From positions 1-64,000 of the IMG/VR virus record IMGVR_UViG_3300020420_000873: DNA of 64,000 nucleotides; one strand, written 5' to 3'. Below the pieces are notes generated by a model, which was not told the origin of the DNA, did no database searches, and was given only the letters and a program-made list of their open reading frames with translations. The translations under genes were made by a program, and so were the position numbers. Positions within the stretch are counted from its first letter, which is position 1, and each line of letters begins with the position of its first letter. Below, piece by piece: positions 7,565-15,264 of the stretch. The DNA comes from a virus.

Positions 7565-7592
7565 ATTATAAACTATTATTTTATTTTGTCAA
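7565..7592 (-). promoter_or_regulatory. Sigma70 consensus promoter of tRNA-Gln/tRNA-Arg
   Basis: Perfect TTGACA (7587-7592), 16 bp spacer, perfect TATAAT (7565-7570). It would start transcription a few bases before tRNA-Gln. Confidence 0.8.
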
Positions 7593-7600
7593 GTTGGTCA

Positions 7601-7607
7601 ATAAATA
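7601..7607 (+). promoter_or_regulatory. Late promoter core ATAAATA
   Basis: Nineteen bases before the ATG at 7627, with an AAGAGG ribosome site between. Confidence 0.6.
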
Positions 7608-7626
7608 ATTGTAAGAGGTTTTAACA

Positions 7627-8712
7627 ATGGAAACATGGTATAATAACAACACATACGATTCAATTCAACAACCTGATTTTTTTAACGAAAAAGAAATGAA
7701 TTGGGTTAAAGACATTTATTGGAATATGTTTGATGATTTTTGCAAAACATATATGCCACATCACATAAGTGAAAAGAAGTATATCAGAATTGAAGAAGCA
7801 AACTTTACTAAAAGTCCTTGGCCAATTAGTTTTTATGGTACTGCCCCTGCTAATGTTATAACTTGGGGACAGATTGTTGGTAAAGTTTATGATGTAGATG
7901 CTAATGGTGGACTATTACAACAATGTGATAAAATCACAATAGATTTCCAACCAAACAATGAAAATTGGGCGTGGTTGATAGATCAATATCAAAAACCTTT
8001 TCTTGAAATAGCAGAGTTAATGGAACATAAGTTTGCTGAATTGGAACGTCCAGCATACGTCAAAGACATAGCATTCCATAATATGGCTCATGGATTAAAA
8101 GTACACAATGACGGACAAGACATAAAAACTAAATTAAAAAATGCAGTTCCAAGACCAGACCATCATCCAAACTATGCACCTGAAGAATATACTGAAAAAG
8201 AAAGTGTGATGTATGCACATCAAGGATTAGTTAATTTGGATGCTCAAAAAGATAATGCTACAATTATTTTTGATCAATGGTTTCCTTACAGCACGTATTA
8301 TGATATAGCAAATGACATTAACAATCTTGGTGAACCAAAAAGGCCAGTTATATCATTTGCCAAAGGTGATCAGTTTGAAAGATTTGGAGAACACATTAGA
8401 GGTTTAACTAATAAACATTTCGACAAACAAGATTATATTCATATGTCTTATCCTTTGAAAAATTACAAAGACGTACAAAAATTTAGAAAACTATTTCCAA
8501 TAGATAAACTATTCGGCTTAACTTTAAACAAGATTCTATACTTTGGTCATCCAGGAACATTAATTAGTTGGGACAACAAAAGATACCATATGGCAAAACC
8601 ATTTGCTGTTATAGATCAAATCAACAATGAACACGGATTCGTTGGTTATACAGGTATTGGTACAACTAATAGATTAATGCTACAATACGAAACACAACTT
8701 CGAAACGACTAA
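7627..8712 (+). CDS. Putative 2OG-Fe(II) oxygenase-like protein, long form
   Basis: A 361-residue protein. H160-N-D162 with H321 and R349 fits the metal and 2-oxoglutarate ligands of a double-stranded beta-helix oxygenase, but the gap between first and last ligand (about 160 residues) is longer than in its relatives in this window, implying a large insert. No other domain is recognised. It stands alone between tRNA genes under a late promoter. The assignment rests on motif spacing only, so confidence in the family is moderate. A structural jelly-roll role is an alternative. Confidence 0.5.
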   Translation: METWYNNNTYDSIQQPDFFNEKEMNWVKDIYWNMFDDFCKTYMPHHISEKKYIRIEEANFTKSPWPISFYGTAPANVITWGQIVGKVYDVDANGGLLQQCDKITIDFQPNNENWAWLIDQYQKPFLEIAELMEHKFAELERPAYVKDIAFHNMAHGLKVHNDGQDIKTKLKNAVPRPDHHPNYAPEEYTEKESVMYAHQGLVNLDAQKDNATIIFDQWFPYSTYYDIANDINNLGEPKRPVISFAKGDQFERFGEHIRGLTNKHFDKQDYIHMSYPLKNYKDVQKFRKLFPIDKLFGLTLNKILYFGHPGTLISWDNKRYHMAKPFAVIDQINNEHGFVGYTGIGTTNRLMLQYETQLRND

Positions 8713-8714
8713 TA

Positions 8715-8791
8715 TGGTAGCAGTGGGTAGATTCGAACTACCGACCTTTCGAATATGAGTCGAATGCTCTAACCAACTGAGCTACACTGCC
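8715..8791 (-). tRNA. tRNA-Met (CAT)
   Basis: Acceptor GGCAGTG/CACTGCT with a G-T first pair, discriminator A, encoded CCA. The loop CTCATAT gives anticodon CAT. Whether it is elongator Met or a lysidine-modified Ile tRNA cannot be decided from sequence. The G1-T72 pair argues against an initiator. Confidence 0.9.
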
Positions 8792-8794
8792 ATG

Positions 8795-8871
8795 TGGTAG
8801 GCGATGGAAGACTCGAACTTCCGACCCCCGCGTTATCAACACGGTGCTCTAACCAACTGAGCTAATCGCCC
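8795..8871 (-). tRNA. tRNA-Ile (GAT)
   Basis: Acceptor GGGCGAT/ATCGCCT, discriminator A, encoded CCA. The loop TTGATAA gives anticodon GAT. Its first ten bases overlap the last codons and stop of the GNAT gene on the same strand. Confidence 0.94.
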
Positions 8872-9368
8872 ATGTCGTATTCAAAGTTAACAGTAGTCTT
8901 GTTAACTCTAAATTCTTTAGCACCATTTTTTATATGAAACTTTCTTGCCATTTCAGTCATTGGTGATAAAGTGACTAATCTATTTAAATGATTTGATTTC
9001 TTAATCATTTTATATACTTCATCTACTATTTTTCTTCCGCCACCACGTTTACGACTCCATACGGTATAAGCAACAGCAACTCTTCCTTGCACACCTGCTC
9101 TATGAATTGATTCCATATGAGCATCTTTACTCATACTATCTAGTTCTTCTACTGACGCTGGTACTTCATTAGTAAATGCAAAACACATCACAGCAACTAT
9201 TTCGTCGCCGTCTTTGAGTCCATAAATTTTTCTTCCATATTGTTGTCTAAACCAGTTATCTAATTCTGGTCTTACAGGATCTTCTGAAGTGTCTATTTCG
9301 TTTAATTCTATTAGCTTGACCTTTTTAAGCCAATCAAATTTATCTAAAATTCTATTTAAAACGTCCAT
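8862..9368 (-). CDS. GNAT-family N-acetyltransferase
   Basis: A 168-residue protein with the GNAT layout. A central beta-strand leads into the acetyl-CoA pyrophosphate loop RKRGGGRKIVDEVYK (near 114-128), followed by the strand LVTLSPM and the C-terminal AR-FHIKNGAKEF segment typical of motif B. Transfers an acyl group from acyl-CoA to an amine, target unknown. The stop codon lies inside the tRNA-Ile gene. The -10 box of its promoter ends about six bases before the ATG, so a leaderless mRNA is predicted. Confidence 0.72.
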   Translation of the reverse strand: MDVLNRILDKFDWLKKVKLIELNEIDTSEDPVRPELDNWFRQQYGRKIYGLKDGDEIVAVMCFAFTNEVPASVEELDSMSKDAHMESIHRAGVQGRVAVAYTVWSRKRGGGRKIVDEVYKMIKKSNHLNRLVTLSPMTEMARKFHIKNGAKEFRVNKTTVNFEYDMGD

Positions 9369-9373
9369 ACTGT

Positions 9374-9401
9374 ATAATACTTTCTTTTAAGTTTTTGTCA
9401 A
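9374..9401 (-). promoter_or_regulatory. Sigma70-like promoter, leaderless GNAT gene
   Basis: TTGACA (9396-9401), 16 bp spacer, TATTAT (9374-9379). A start site seven bases downstream falls on the ATG at 9368. Confidence 0.65.
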
Positions 9402-9424
9402 GTACATGTTTACGACTGTTGTAT

Positions 9425-10015
9425 TTATGGTATAATCGGTGAAGTATCTAATACTGTGGCCACTAAATGGACTCTGTCCTCTTCGCCACCATTAAATGCA
9501 TTATGATATCGTGTGTTGTCTGTAATCCAAACTGAGCCATCAGCAGGCATGTGTCTAACTTCTGTATCAATACACATACGAGCTCCTGGATTGGTTACAA
9601 TTGGTATATGCAATCTTGGTTCAGGATCTCTATGCCAACTCAATGTTGTTCTTGGTAATTTCCATAACAACCTAATCCTACCCAATTTATATTTGCTTGT
9701 TAGTTTTTCATACACTTCTTTAAAATATGTATCTTCAAACAATTTTACAAACTCAGAATATTGTGTTTCATCAATGGGTGCTTCTCTAGTTACTTCAACA
9801 CCTGTGTGATCTGGTCTAGTCCAAAACAATCCTCTAACATTACCACCTGTGATTGAATTTGGATCTCCTGGAATTTGAGTAAGGCAAATTGCATTTATAT
9901 CTCTTTCACCTAATGGTGATTGTCTTGCAACTCTTGTGTCAACTTCTTTTAATGCTGATTGAAGTTTTTCAATATCAAAAATAATATCTGGATCTTTATA
10001 AAAGTTTGTGTGCAT
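9425..10015 (-). CDS. 2OG-Fe(II) oxygenase, aspartyl/asparaginyl hydroxylase-like
   Basis: A 196-residue protein with a clear facial triad: H128-R-D130 (LSWHRD), H171 in the TRYHNAFNGG segment and R181 for 2-oxoglutarate binding. The RLHIPIVTNPG strand and the GSVWITDNTRYH segment are characteristic of the aspartyl/asparaginyl beta-hydroxylase branch. It should hydroxylate an amino-acid side chain or small molecule. It is similar in outline to the protein at 15235. The late promoter lies inside the end of the upstream small membrane-protein gene. Confidence 0.78.
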   Translation of the reverse strand: MHTNFYKDPDIIFDIEKLQSALKEVDTRVARQSPLGERDINAICLTQIPGDPNSITGGNVRGLFWTRPDHTGVEVTREAPIDETQYSEFVKLFEDTYFKEVYEKLTSKYKLGRIRLLWKLPRTTLSWHRDPEPRLHIPIVTNPGARMCIDTEVRHMPADGSVWITDNTRYHNAFNGGEEDRVHLVATVLDTSPIIP

Positions 10016-10016
10016 A

Positions 10017-10175
10017 TTACATATTTATTACTGTTGCAAGTAATACTCCTATTGCTCCAACTATTGTTAACAATACAATAATTTTAATCCAAAAAATACT
10101 AGTTGGGATTTCTTCCCATTTCTTTTTTTGTTCTTTACTTAAAGGAGGATTTACTTGCCACACGTTCCAACCCAT
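10017..10175 (-). CDS. Small single-span membrane protein
   Basis: A 52-residue protein: polar N terminus (MGWNVWQVNPPLSKEQKKKW) followed by one strongly hydrophobic helix (IKIIVLLTIVGAIGVLLATVI). An AAAGGAGGA-like site does not precede it; instead its ATG touches the stop region of the DsbA-like gene upstream on the same strand, which supports translational coupling. No family is recognised. Such peptides in phages often act at the host membrane, but no role can be assigned. Confidence 0.55.
   Translation of the reverse strand: MGWNVWQVNPPLSKEQKKKWEEIPTSIFWIKIIVLLTIVGAIGVLLATVINM
10022..10028 (-). promoter_or_regulatory. Late promoter core ATAAATA
   Basis: Six bases before the ATG at 10015 and inside the 3' end of the small membrane-protein gene; predicts a near-leaderless transcript. 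Confidence 0.55.
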
Positions 10176-10447
10176 TATTCTTCTTTGTACGGTCCGCCAC
10201 GTTTGATTGTATCAAGGATCATTTCCATGTCGTCAAATGCATCTCGCTCTTCTGATAAACTATTTTTGTATGCAATTTTAATTGCTTTGTTTAACACAGT
10301 AGGTTTAATATCTAATTCTTCTGCAATATGTTTTACTGTATCTCGTAGCCCTGCTCTTAAATCATCTGTTTCTTGTAGCACCTGTGTTGCTTCATCGAAC
10401 AATTTGATCAGCTTTGCTTTTTCTTCTTGGTTAATTGTTAATGCCAT
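10175..10447 (-). CDS. dsbA: DsbA-like double-stranded DNA-binding protein
   Basis: A 90-residue, highly charged, mostly helical protein resembling in size and pattern the T4 DsbA protein and its cyanophage relatives. T4 DsbA binds double-stranded DNA near late promoters and promotes late transcription. The LRDTVKHIAEELDIKPTVLNKAIKIAYKNSL region looks like a helix-turn-helix-like DNA-binding segment. The assignment rests on resemblance rather than diagnostic residues. Its presence agrees with the many late promoters found in this window. It lies in a minus-strand run of small phage genes. Confidence 0.6.
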   Translation of the reverse strand: MALTINQEEKAKLIKLFDEATQVLQETDDLRAGLRDTVKHIAEELDIKPTVLNKAIKIAYKNSLSEERDAFDDMEMILDTIKRGGPYKEE

Positions 10448-10448
10448 T

Positions 10449-10652
10449 TTATCTTCCTAATTTTTTAGATCTACCCAACGGCAGTTCTTGTTGCTTTTCA
10501 TAGACGCCGCCTTTTTTAGCTTCCCATTCAACACGTACCATTTTACTTTTTGTGTTTGCTTGAAAAGATTTTACTGCTCTTCTGTATCCTAATGCGTCTA
10601 CAGTTTTTGTTTCTTCTCCGTCATAGAACGTAAACGTTCTCATTTTTGCCAT
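10449..10652 (-). CDS. Hypothetical basic phage protein
   Basis: A 67-residue Lys/Arg-rich protein (MAKMRTFTFYDGEETKTVDALGYRRAV) with no recognised domain, one base upstream of the DsbA-like gene. An AGGAGGGTT-like ribosome site precedes its ATG. Probably a small DNA- or RNA-associated phage protein, by charge alone. Confidence 0.65.
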   Translation of the reverse strand: MAKMRTFTFYDGEETKTVDALGYRRAVKSFQANTKSKMVRVEWEAKKGGVYEKQQELPLGRSKKLGR

Positions 10653-10674
10653 AACCCTCCTTGGTTATAATTTA

Positions 10675-10851
10675 CTAGTATTTAACTTTCTGCTCTAAAT
10701 GTCTTATTTCCCAACCTTTACCTTTTTCTTTTTTCTGTAGGTCAACCCACACATTTTGAGCATCTAATTTTTGATATACTGAGTTGATGTTAGTTAAATT
10801 ATCTTTTAACTTTTTTACCAATTCAACTACTTTTGGATCTTTCATAATCAT
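10675..10851 (-). CDS. Small helical hypothetical protein
   Basis: A 58-residue Lys-rich protein beginning MIMKDPKVVELVKKLKDN and ending HLEQKVKY. Regular hydrophobic spacing in the N-terminal half predicts a helix. A GAAAGGCA ribosome site precedes the ATG. It opens the run of minus-strand small genes that includes the DsbA-like gene. No family is recognised. Confidence 0.55.
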   Translation of the reverse strand: MIMKDPKVVELVKKLKDNLTNINSVYQKLDAQNVWVDLQKKEKGKGWEIRHLEQKVKY

Positions 10852-10861
10852 TGCCTTTCAA

Positions 10862-10868
10862 ATAAATA
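10862..10868 (+). promoter_or_regulatory. Late promoter core ATAAATA
   Basis: On the plus strand, 41 bases before the ATG at 10910, and divergent from the small-gene run. Confidence 0.55.
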
Positions 10869-10909
10869 CTATAATATTGTAATATGATACAATAGTCAAG
10901 AGAAATTAT

Positions 10910-12064
10910 ATGGAAAAGAGAGAAACCCCAAACGTTAAATATTTCTGCAGTCTTCCTTTTAACGGTGCACAAATAAATGAAGAAGGAACAGTCAGGCCTT
11001 GTTGTAATTGGGATCCTGCTGATCAAAATGATTGGCCTAATATGAAAGATGGCCTAACCAATGCAGTTCAACATCCTCGTTTCCAAGAAGTTCGTGATAA
11101 TATGCTTAATGATATATACACTCCAGGATGTAGAAGATGCTTTGAAAATGAAAAAGCAAAGAAAGATAGCACAAGACTAGCTAATTTAAGTCGTGATAAA
11201 GACTGGATCAAACAAAACTTTGATAATAACTTGTTTAACAAAGACTTCTATGAATTGCATTATCTAGACACCACGTTCAGTATACTATGTAATTTGAGTT
11301 GCAGAATGTGTAGTGGTATGGTAAGCAGTACATTTGGTAAAATAATTGAAAAAGATAATATAACAGATAGTTATGATATAAGTGAAGTTGATATTGATGT
11401 TTCTAAATTAGATCGTATAAAATTTGTAGGTGGTGAACCATTAATGGAGCCAAAGCACAATTTATTTTTAGAAAAAATTGTTAGAGATGGAGTTGATTTA
11501 AAAAATTTGGATTTAGTTTATCACACAAACGCAACTAAATTACCAACAAAAGCAGTACAAGAAATTTGGAAAAAATGTAAATCTGTGTTGATAAATTTAA
11601 GTATTGATGGATACAAAGATACTAACTGGATACAAAGACCAGGTTCATACACTTGGGATGATATTGAAAGAGTTTGTAAACAATACAAAGAATGGTCACA
11701 ACAATCAGAAAATATTAGAATAAGAGTCAGTTCTGTAATAACAAAAATAAATATTTTTCATCTACACGAATTAGAAAAATGGATCGATGATTTTTGGGGA
11801 CAAGAATTCTATGAAAAGGATGACTCTTTCTTCGGAGCATATTGTATAGAATGGCCAAGGCAGTTATCTATATGTGATTGGTATCTTAATGAAGAGAAAA
11901 AGAAGAAAGTTAATGAATATATTTTTAAAATAAAAAACAACAAAATTAGGAATCATATCAAGTTTTGGATTAAAAACAATGTTGGAAGATATTATGGAAA
12001 ATTTGATTATGAACAAGAAATGTTAAACGACTATTGGAAGTACGATATTGACAAATACTTGTAA
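10910..12064 (+). CDS. Radical SAM protein, N-terminal twitch/SPASM type
   Basis: A 384-residue protein with N-terminal CSLPFNG, RPCCNWD and GCRRC cysteines (residues 13-77) forming a twitch/SPASM-like module, then the SAM-cluster motif C127-x3-C131-x2-C134 and FVGGEPLMEP. It has the same architecture as the proteins at 6186, 24633 and 25846. It is followed 20 bases downstream by a second radical SAM gene on the same strand, so two radical enzymes are made together. The substrate is unknown. No partner peptide was found nearby. Confidence 0.83.
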   Translation: MEKRETPNVKYFCSLPFNGAQINEEGTVRPCCNWDPADQNDWPNMKDGLTNAVQHPRFQEVRDNMLNDIYTPGCRRCFENEKAKKDSTRLANLSRDKDWIKQNFDNNLFNKDFYELHYLDTTFSILCNLSCRMCSGMVSSTFGKIIEKDNITDSYDISEVDIDVSKLDRIKFVGGEPLMEPKHNLFLEKIVRDGVDLKNLDLVYHTNATKLPTKAVQEIWKKCKSVLINLSIDGYKDTNWIQRPGSYTWDDIERVCKQYKEWSQQSENIRIRVSSVITKINIFHLHELEKWIDDFWGQEFYEKDDSFFGAYCIEWPRQLSICDWYLNEEKKKKVNEYIFKIKNNKIRNHIKFWIKNNVGRYYGKFDYEQEMLNDYWKYDIDKYL

Positions 12065-12084
12065 GAGGATTATAATTATAAAGT

Positions 12085-13134
12085 ATGAACTTAGATAACA
12101 TAAAACAATATGAAATTGAAATAACATCAAAATGCAATGCAAGATGTCCTGGATGTTCTCGTACACACAATGGTCAAACACATCCTGACTTAAAGATGTT
12201 AGAAATTTCACTATCTGATTTTAAAGATATCTTTCCTCCACACACAATTAAAGATAGATCATTTGGCTTTTCTGGTGTATACGGTGATCCTGGGATGGCG
12301 AAAGACATACTACCTATATGTGAATATATTTTAGATAACCATCCATCTAAAGTTTGGTTAGACACAAATGGTGGTATGCAAACTGAAAAGTTTTGGTATG
12401 ATTTATCGCAATTGAGTTTCAAACATAATCACAAGTTGACTGTTGGATTCAACATAGATGGTTACAAAGACAGCAACCATATCTATCGTGTAAATGTAAT
12501 ATGGGATAAACTTGTAAAAAATATATCAGCATACTCACAAGGACAAGGTAAAGCTACTTGGTCTTACATAGAATTTGATCATAACACTAGCGATATTGAC
12601 AATGCACGACAAATGGCAAAAGAACTTGGATTTGATTTTAGAGTCAGAAGGTCATCAAGAAATCAAATCAAAGCACCATGGAAAACTAACAAAGCAACTA
12701 TCACAACAAATAAAAAAGAAATACAACATACACAGGCACAAACAAAATTTAACATAACTAAAAAAATAGAAAGCACTCCAATAAAAAATAAAAAGTTTAA
12801 CGATATAAAATGTAGACTTATACATGAACAAAAGGCATACATATCACATGATATGAGATTATGGCCATGCTGTTGGGTTGGAGATATGTATCATGACTCT
12901 ATACGACCAAGTGTCCAAAGGCAAGGTCGACAAAAGTTATTTGACATAGAAGAACGTTATGGAAAGAACTGGAACGACCTTAAACACAATTCATTAAACA
13001 ATATTCTTAGTCATGAATATTACGATTCTGTTCTAGAAGATTCTTGGAACACAGAACACGACTTATATATTAAAAGATGTGTAATTGAATGTGGTGGGCA
13101 TGGATCAAGAGCAAAAGTAGAATACCAAAAGTAA
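12085..13134 (+). CDS. Radical SAM/SPASM protein
   Basis: A 349-residue protein with C17-x3-C21-x2-C24 (SKCNARCPGC) and a C-terminal cysteine set (CRLIHEQ, LWPCCW, then CVIEC) matching a SPASM-like domain. The GVYGDPGM and WLDTNGG segments replace GGEP and the glycine-rich strand. It is closely similar to the protein at 41394, and both share the conserved HIYRVNV sequence near the middle. It is coupled to the preceding radical SAM gene. It converges on the next gene with only one base between the stops and no visible terminator. Confidence 0.83.
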   Translation: MNLDNIKQYEIEITSKCNARCPGCSRTHNGQTHPDLKMLEISLSDFKDIFPPHTIKDRSFGFSGVYGDPGMAKDILPICEYILDNHPSKVWLDTNGGMQTEKFWYDLSQLSFKHNHKLTVGFNIDGYKDSNHIYRVNVIWDKLVKNISAYSQGQGKATWSYIEFDHNTSDIDNARQMAKELGFDFRVRRSSRNQIKAPWKTNKATITTNKKEIQHTQAQTKFNITKKIESTPIKNKKFNDIKCRLIHEQKAYISHDMRLWPCCWVGDMYHDSIRPSVQRQGRQKLFDIEERYGKNWNDLKHNSLNNILSHEYYDSVLEDSWNTEHDLYIKRCVIECGGHGSRAKVEYQK

Positions 13135-13135
13135 A

Positions 13136-13336
13136 TTAAGATTTTTTCTTAAATGTATCTGCTGTCAACCCTGCCTTAGCAAATGCATCAGCAAATGCTG
13201 TATTAATCATTTTTGATTCTTTAGTTTTAAATTGTTTAGGCTGGTTGTTCTTTGCAGGTTTTTTCTTCTGCTTTGGTTTGATAATTTTTTTCTTAGGCGT
13301 ATCTTCACCTATAATGTATGTTTGCTTCTTTTTCAT
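13136..13336 (-). CDS. Small Lys-rich protein
   Basis: A 66-residue protein dominated by Lys and Pro in the first two thirds (KKKIIKPKQKKKPAKNN), with a short Ala-rich helix at the C terminus (INTAFADAFAKAGL). It probably binds nucleic acid or acidic partners by charge. A late promoter core lies upstream, with a 20-base leader and no strong ribosome site. No family is recognised. Confidence 0.6.
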   Translation of the reverse strand: MKKKQTYIIGEDTPKKKIIKPKQKKKPAKNNQPKQFKTKESKMINTAFADAFAKAGLTADTFKKKS

Positions 13337-13357
13337 AGACTGCTCGATCGTATGTTG

Positions 13358-13364
13358 TATTTAT
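13358..13364 (-). promoter_or_regulatory. Late promoter core ATAAATA
   Basis: TATAAATA on the minus strand, 21 bases before the ATG at 13336. Confidence 0.6.
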
Positions 13365-13381
13365 ATAGATACCTTTATAAC

Positions 13382-13624
13382 CTACTTATAATGGTCTTTA
13401 TCTATGTATTTTGCCTGTTCCCTAATATACAACCACCAGTCGACAAGCAATAATTGAGATAAAGTACCAAACGGTGTTAGTATATAACCAAATAAAAAAG
13501 GAAGACCAAGTATAAAGAAAACAACTGTCATTAGATATCCTAATGGTCTTTCAGGTTGCCATTCTAGCCACTTTGGCGGTTGATGTGGTTTTTTATTTCT
13601 GAAGTCATTAAATTCGTGTTGCAT
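13382..13624 (-). CDS. Small two-span membrane protein
   Basis: An 80-residue protein. A basic, Pro/Trp-rich N terminus (KKPHQPPKWLEWQPERP) precedes two hydrophobic stretches (GYLMTVVFFILGLPFLFGYIL and LSQLLLVDWWLYI). I chose the ATG that follows the upstream gene's stop by one base; a start 11 codons earlier is possible. No family is recognised. Confidence 0.6.
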   Translation of the reverse strand: MQHEFNDFRNKKPHQPPKWLEWQPERPLGYLMTVVFFILGLPFLFGYILTPFGTLSQLLLVDWWLYIREQAKYIDKDHYK

Positions 13625-13625
13625 A

Positions 13626-13907
13626 TTACTTGTACTTATGCAAGTCTTCAAGAACACCCATTGCCATAGCAGATGTCATTCTTAAATTACCAGACGTTCT
13701 GCCAATCCTTTGCAGATGTGCTTTGGCAGTATCGTTGTATTTGATACCATAATGTTTTTTGACATATTTGGCGAACTCAAGTATTTCTCCTTCAAGTTCT
13801 TCTAACCACCAGACTTTCATGTCTACTTCCGATGCAACAGAATGCTTAACTTCTGCTGGGTCTAATTTAATATGATCGTAGTTCTTTTTTACAGATTTCC
13901 TTGCCAT
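13626..13907 (-). CDS. Hypothetical phage protein
   Basis: A 93-residue, mainly helical protein (MARKSVKKNYDHIKLDP) with no recognised domain. It sits in a tightly packed run of small minus-strand genes, overlapping the upstream coiled-coil gene by 19 bases. Confidence 0.6.
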   Translation of the reverse strand: MARKSVKKNYDHIKLDPAEVKHSVASEVDMKVWWLEELEGEILEFAKYVKKHYGIKYNDTAKAHLQRIGRTSGNLRMTSAMAMGVLEDLHKYK

Positions 13908-14071
13908 GGTTCCACCTTAGTTTTTTTTGTTTTTTTAGATAAGTTTTCTTGACCTTCTTCTAAATCACTTACCAAATCTTTAATATCATCACATAGTATT
14001 GTAAGGTCTTTTAGTTTTTCATCTAAGGTGTCTGCTTTTTTATATATTTTATCTAATAATTTTTTATTCAT
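13889..14071 (-). CDS. Small coiled-coil protein
   Basis: A 60-residue protein with regular heptads (LLDKIYKKADTLDEKLKDL) followed by a Lys-rich tail. The ATG was chosen because it overlaps the stop of the upstream gene; two further in-frame starts lie three to four codons upstream. No function is assigned. Confidence 0.55.
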   Translation of the reverse strand: MNKKLLDKIYKKADTLDEKLKDLTILCDDIKDLVSDLEEGQENLSKKTKKTKVEPWQGNL

Positions 14072-14321
14072 CTTTACCATCAATTTTTTTTAAGAATTTC
14101 TTTTTCCATATCGAGTGTAAAACATAAAACCATATACCATTTATAGAAGGCTCAATCAATGCTACTGCACCTGCTTCCCATAAACTCGCACCAGTCATCA
14201 TAGTAACAACTGTCATTGCAATAACAATATGTCCGCAAGTATAAATTAATGCAAGAACAAACGAATCTCCCTTAATGAAACTTTTTAATGCTCCAAATAT
14301 TCCTTGTGTAAATTCTGACAT
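14064..14321 (-). CDS. DUF2061-like membrane protein
   Basis: An 85-residue protein with two hydrophobic spans. The C-terminal half (TGASLWEAGAVALIEPSINGIWFYVLHSIWKKK) resembles DUF2061, a short membrane domain found in bacteria with unknown function, in which an Ala-rich second helix ends with a Tyr-x-x-His-x-x-x-Trp segment. It sits among small phage membrane proteins, and its ATG directly follows the stop of the mini-gene upstream. Confidence 0.6.
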   Translation of the reverse strand: MSEFTQGIFGALKSFIKGDSFVLALIYTCGHIVIAMTVVTMMTGASLWEAGAVALIEPSINGIWFYVLHSIWKKKFLKKIDGKDE

Positions 14322-14456
14322 TTAAAACCTCTTATCTAAGAAATATACTACAATTGGCAATGCCAATATCGCAATGATGTATGTTTCTAATGTTGTTAAT
14401 TCGTATCCGCATTGCAGAATACATTCACCCCACCAATTGTTTATAGCTTCAATCAC
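14322..14456 (-). CDS. Putative GTG-start mini membrane protein
   Basis: A possible 44-residue protein: a short polar N terminus (VIEAINNWWGECILQCGYE) and one hydrophobic helix (YIIAILALPIVVYFL). It fills the gap between two genes exactly, and its stop directly precedes the ATG of the DUF2061-like gene, which argues for it. The GTG start and poor ribosome site argue against it. Confidence 0.4.
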   Translation of the reverse strand: MIEAINNWWGECILQCGYELTTLETYIIAILALPIVVYFLDKRF

Positions 14457-14458
14457 TG

Positions 14459-14734
14459 CTACCCAACCGGTTCAAGTTTGCCATTTTTATCAGTAAACCA
14501 AGTATAACCTGCAATCTTTGCCTGCTTATCATAGCCTTTTAAGTTATAAGCAAAAAGAAGTTCTGGTTGATGTGTATTCCTAATCAATCCATATCTTGAC
14601 TGCCTATTACCCTCAAGTATATAACTGGCCTGTTTAGTTGTTGGATCTTCAACAAGCTCTACCTTAAATTTGTGTTTACCTATCTGCACTTCTGTGCTTT
14701 TCAGCAAATCACCGTGTTTTTCAACATCACTCAT
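14459..14734 (-). CDS. Hypothetical phage protein
   Basis: A 91-residue protein (MSDVEKHGDLLKSTEVQIGK), probably a small beta-rich fold. No family is recognised. It is the first gene of the minus-strand small-gene run and has its own sigma70-like promoter and an ATGAGG ribosome site. Confidence 0.6.
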   Translation of the reverse strand: MSDVEKHGDLLKSTEVQIGKHKFKVELVEDPTTKQASYILEGNRQSRYGLIRNTHQPELLFAYNLKGYDKQAKIAGYTWFTDKNGKLEPVG

Positions 14735-14772
14735 AATATTTTGTACCTCATTTATTAATTATGTATTTCTAT

Positions 14773-14800
14773 AATATAACACATTATAGATATCTGTCAA
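14773..14800 (-). promoter_or_regulatory. Sigma70-like promoter of small-gene run
   Basis: TTGACA (14795-14800), 16 bp spacer, TATATT (14773-14778). The TTGACAGAT extension is shared with the promoters of the VWA and MoxR genes. Confidence 0.6.
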
Positions 14801-14883
14801 GTGAAAAGACGCCTATACACCCAATTTTTTTGTCAATAAAATAGCGGATTTCCAACAAATTTAGATAAAATACACTATAATAG

Positions 14884-14890
14884 ATAAATA
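14884..14890 (+). promoter_or_regulatory. Late promoter core ATAAATA
   Basis: Forty-four bases before the ATG at 14935, with an AAGGAGAG ribosome site in the leader. Confidence 0.65.
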
Positions 14891-14934
14891 AAACTGTATA
14901 TACTAAAGAATAATACGTATAAGGAGAGCTCAAT

Positions 14935-15210
14935 ATGTTTATATCATGGAAAACAGATGGTTCTGCAGGTGCTGTAGATTTAATGAAGGGTCGTTTAGAA
15001 AACAACGATTTCAGCGATTATATCACGTGGGCATCAGTAAACGGCAGAATTAACTTCAAATATGAAATGGTTGGCGACGATTTAGTAATCACAGAAGAGT
15101 GGAATATCGATAGAGCGGCTTATGACGCACTTGACATTGATAACTCAGACGGTGAAGGCAATCCATTACCAATGGAAGAAACTACTGATCATTTATCATT
15201 TGATGAATAA
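14935..15210 (+). CDS. Hypothetical acidic phage protein
   Basis: A 91-residue protein (MFISWKTDGSAGAVDLMKGR) with a negatively charged C terminus and no recognised domain. It has a late promoter, a strong ribosome site and its own terminator, so it is a single-gene late transcript. It could be a small virion or assembly protein, by expression class only. Confidence 0.65.
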   Translation: MFISWKTDGSAGAVDLMKGRLENNDFSDYITWASVNGRINFKYEMVGDDLVITEEWNIDRAAYDALDIDNSDGEGNPLPMEETTDHLSFDE

Positions 15211-15228
15211 TTTTAATAATTAATTATT

Positions 15229-15264
15229 AAAGGCTCACTGTTGTAAAAACGATGGTGAGCTTTT
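15229..15264 (+). terminator. Rho-independent terminator inside the next gene's 3' end
   Basis: GCTCAC (15233-15238) pairs with GTGAGC (15255-15260), extended by A/T pairs and a T run. It terminates the 14935 transcript and lies within the last codons of the convergent oxygenase gene. Confidence 0.7.

Noticed and set aside
7371-7571. Plus-strand frame of 66 codons
   Set aside because: It is antisense to two tRNA genes.
8795-8871. tRNA-Ile as a prophage attachment site
   Set aside because: No integrase gene or repeated tRNA end is seen; T4-type phages are lytic.
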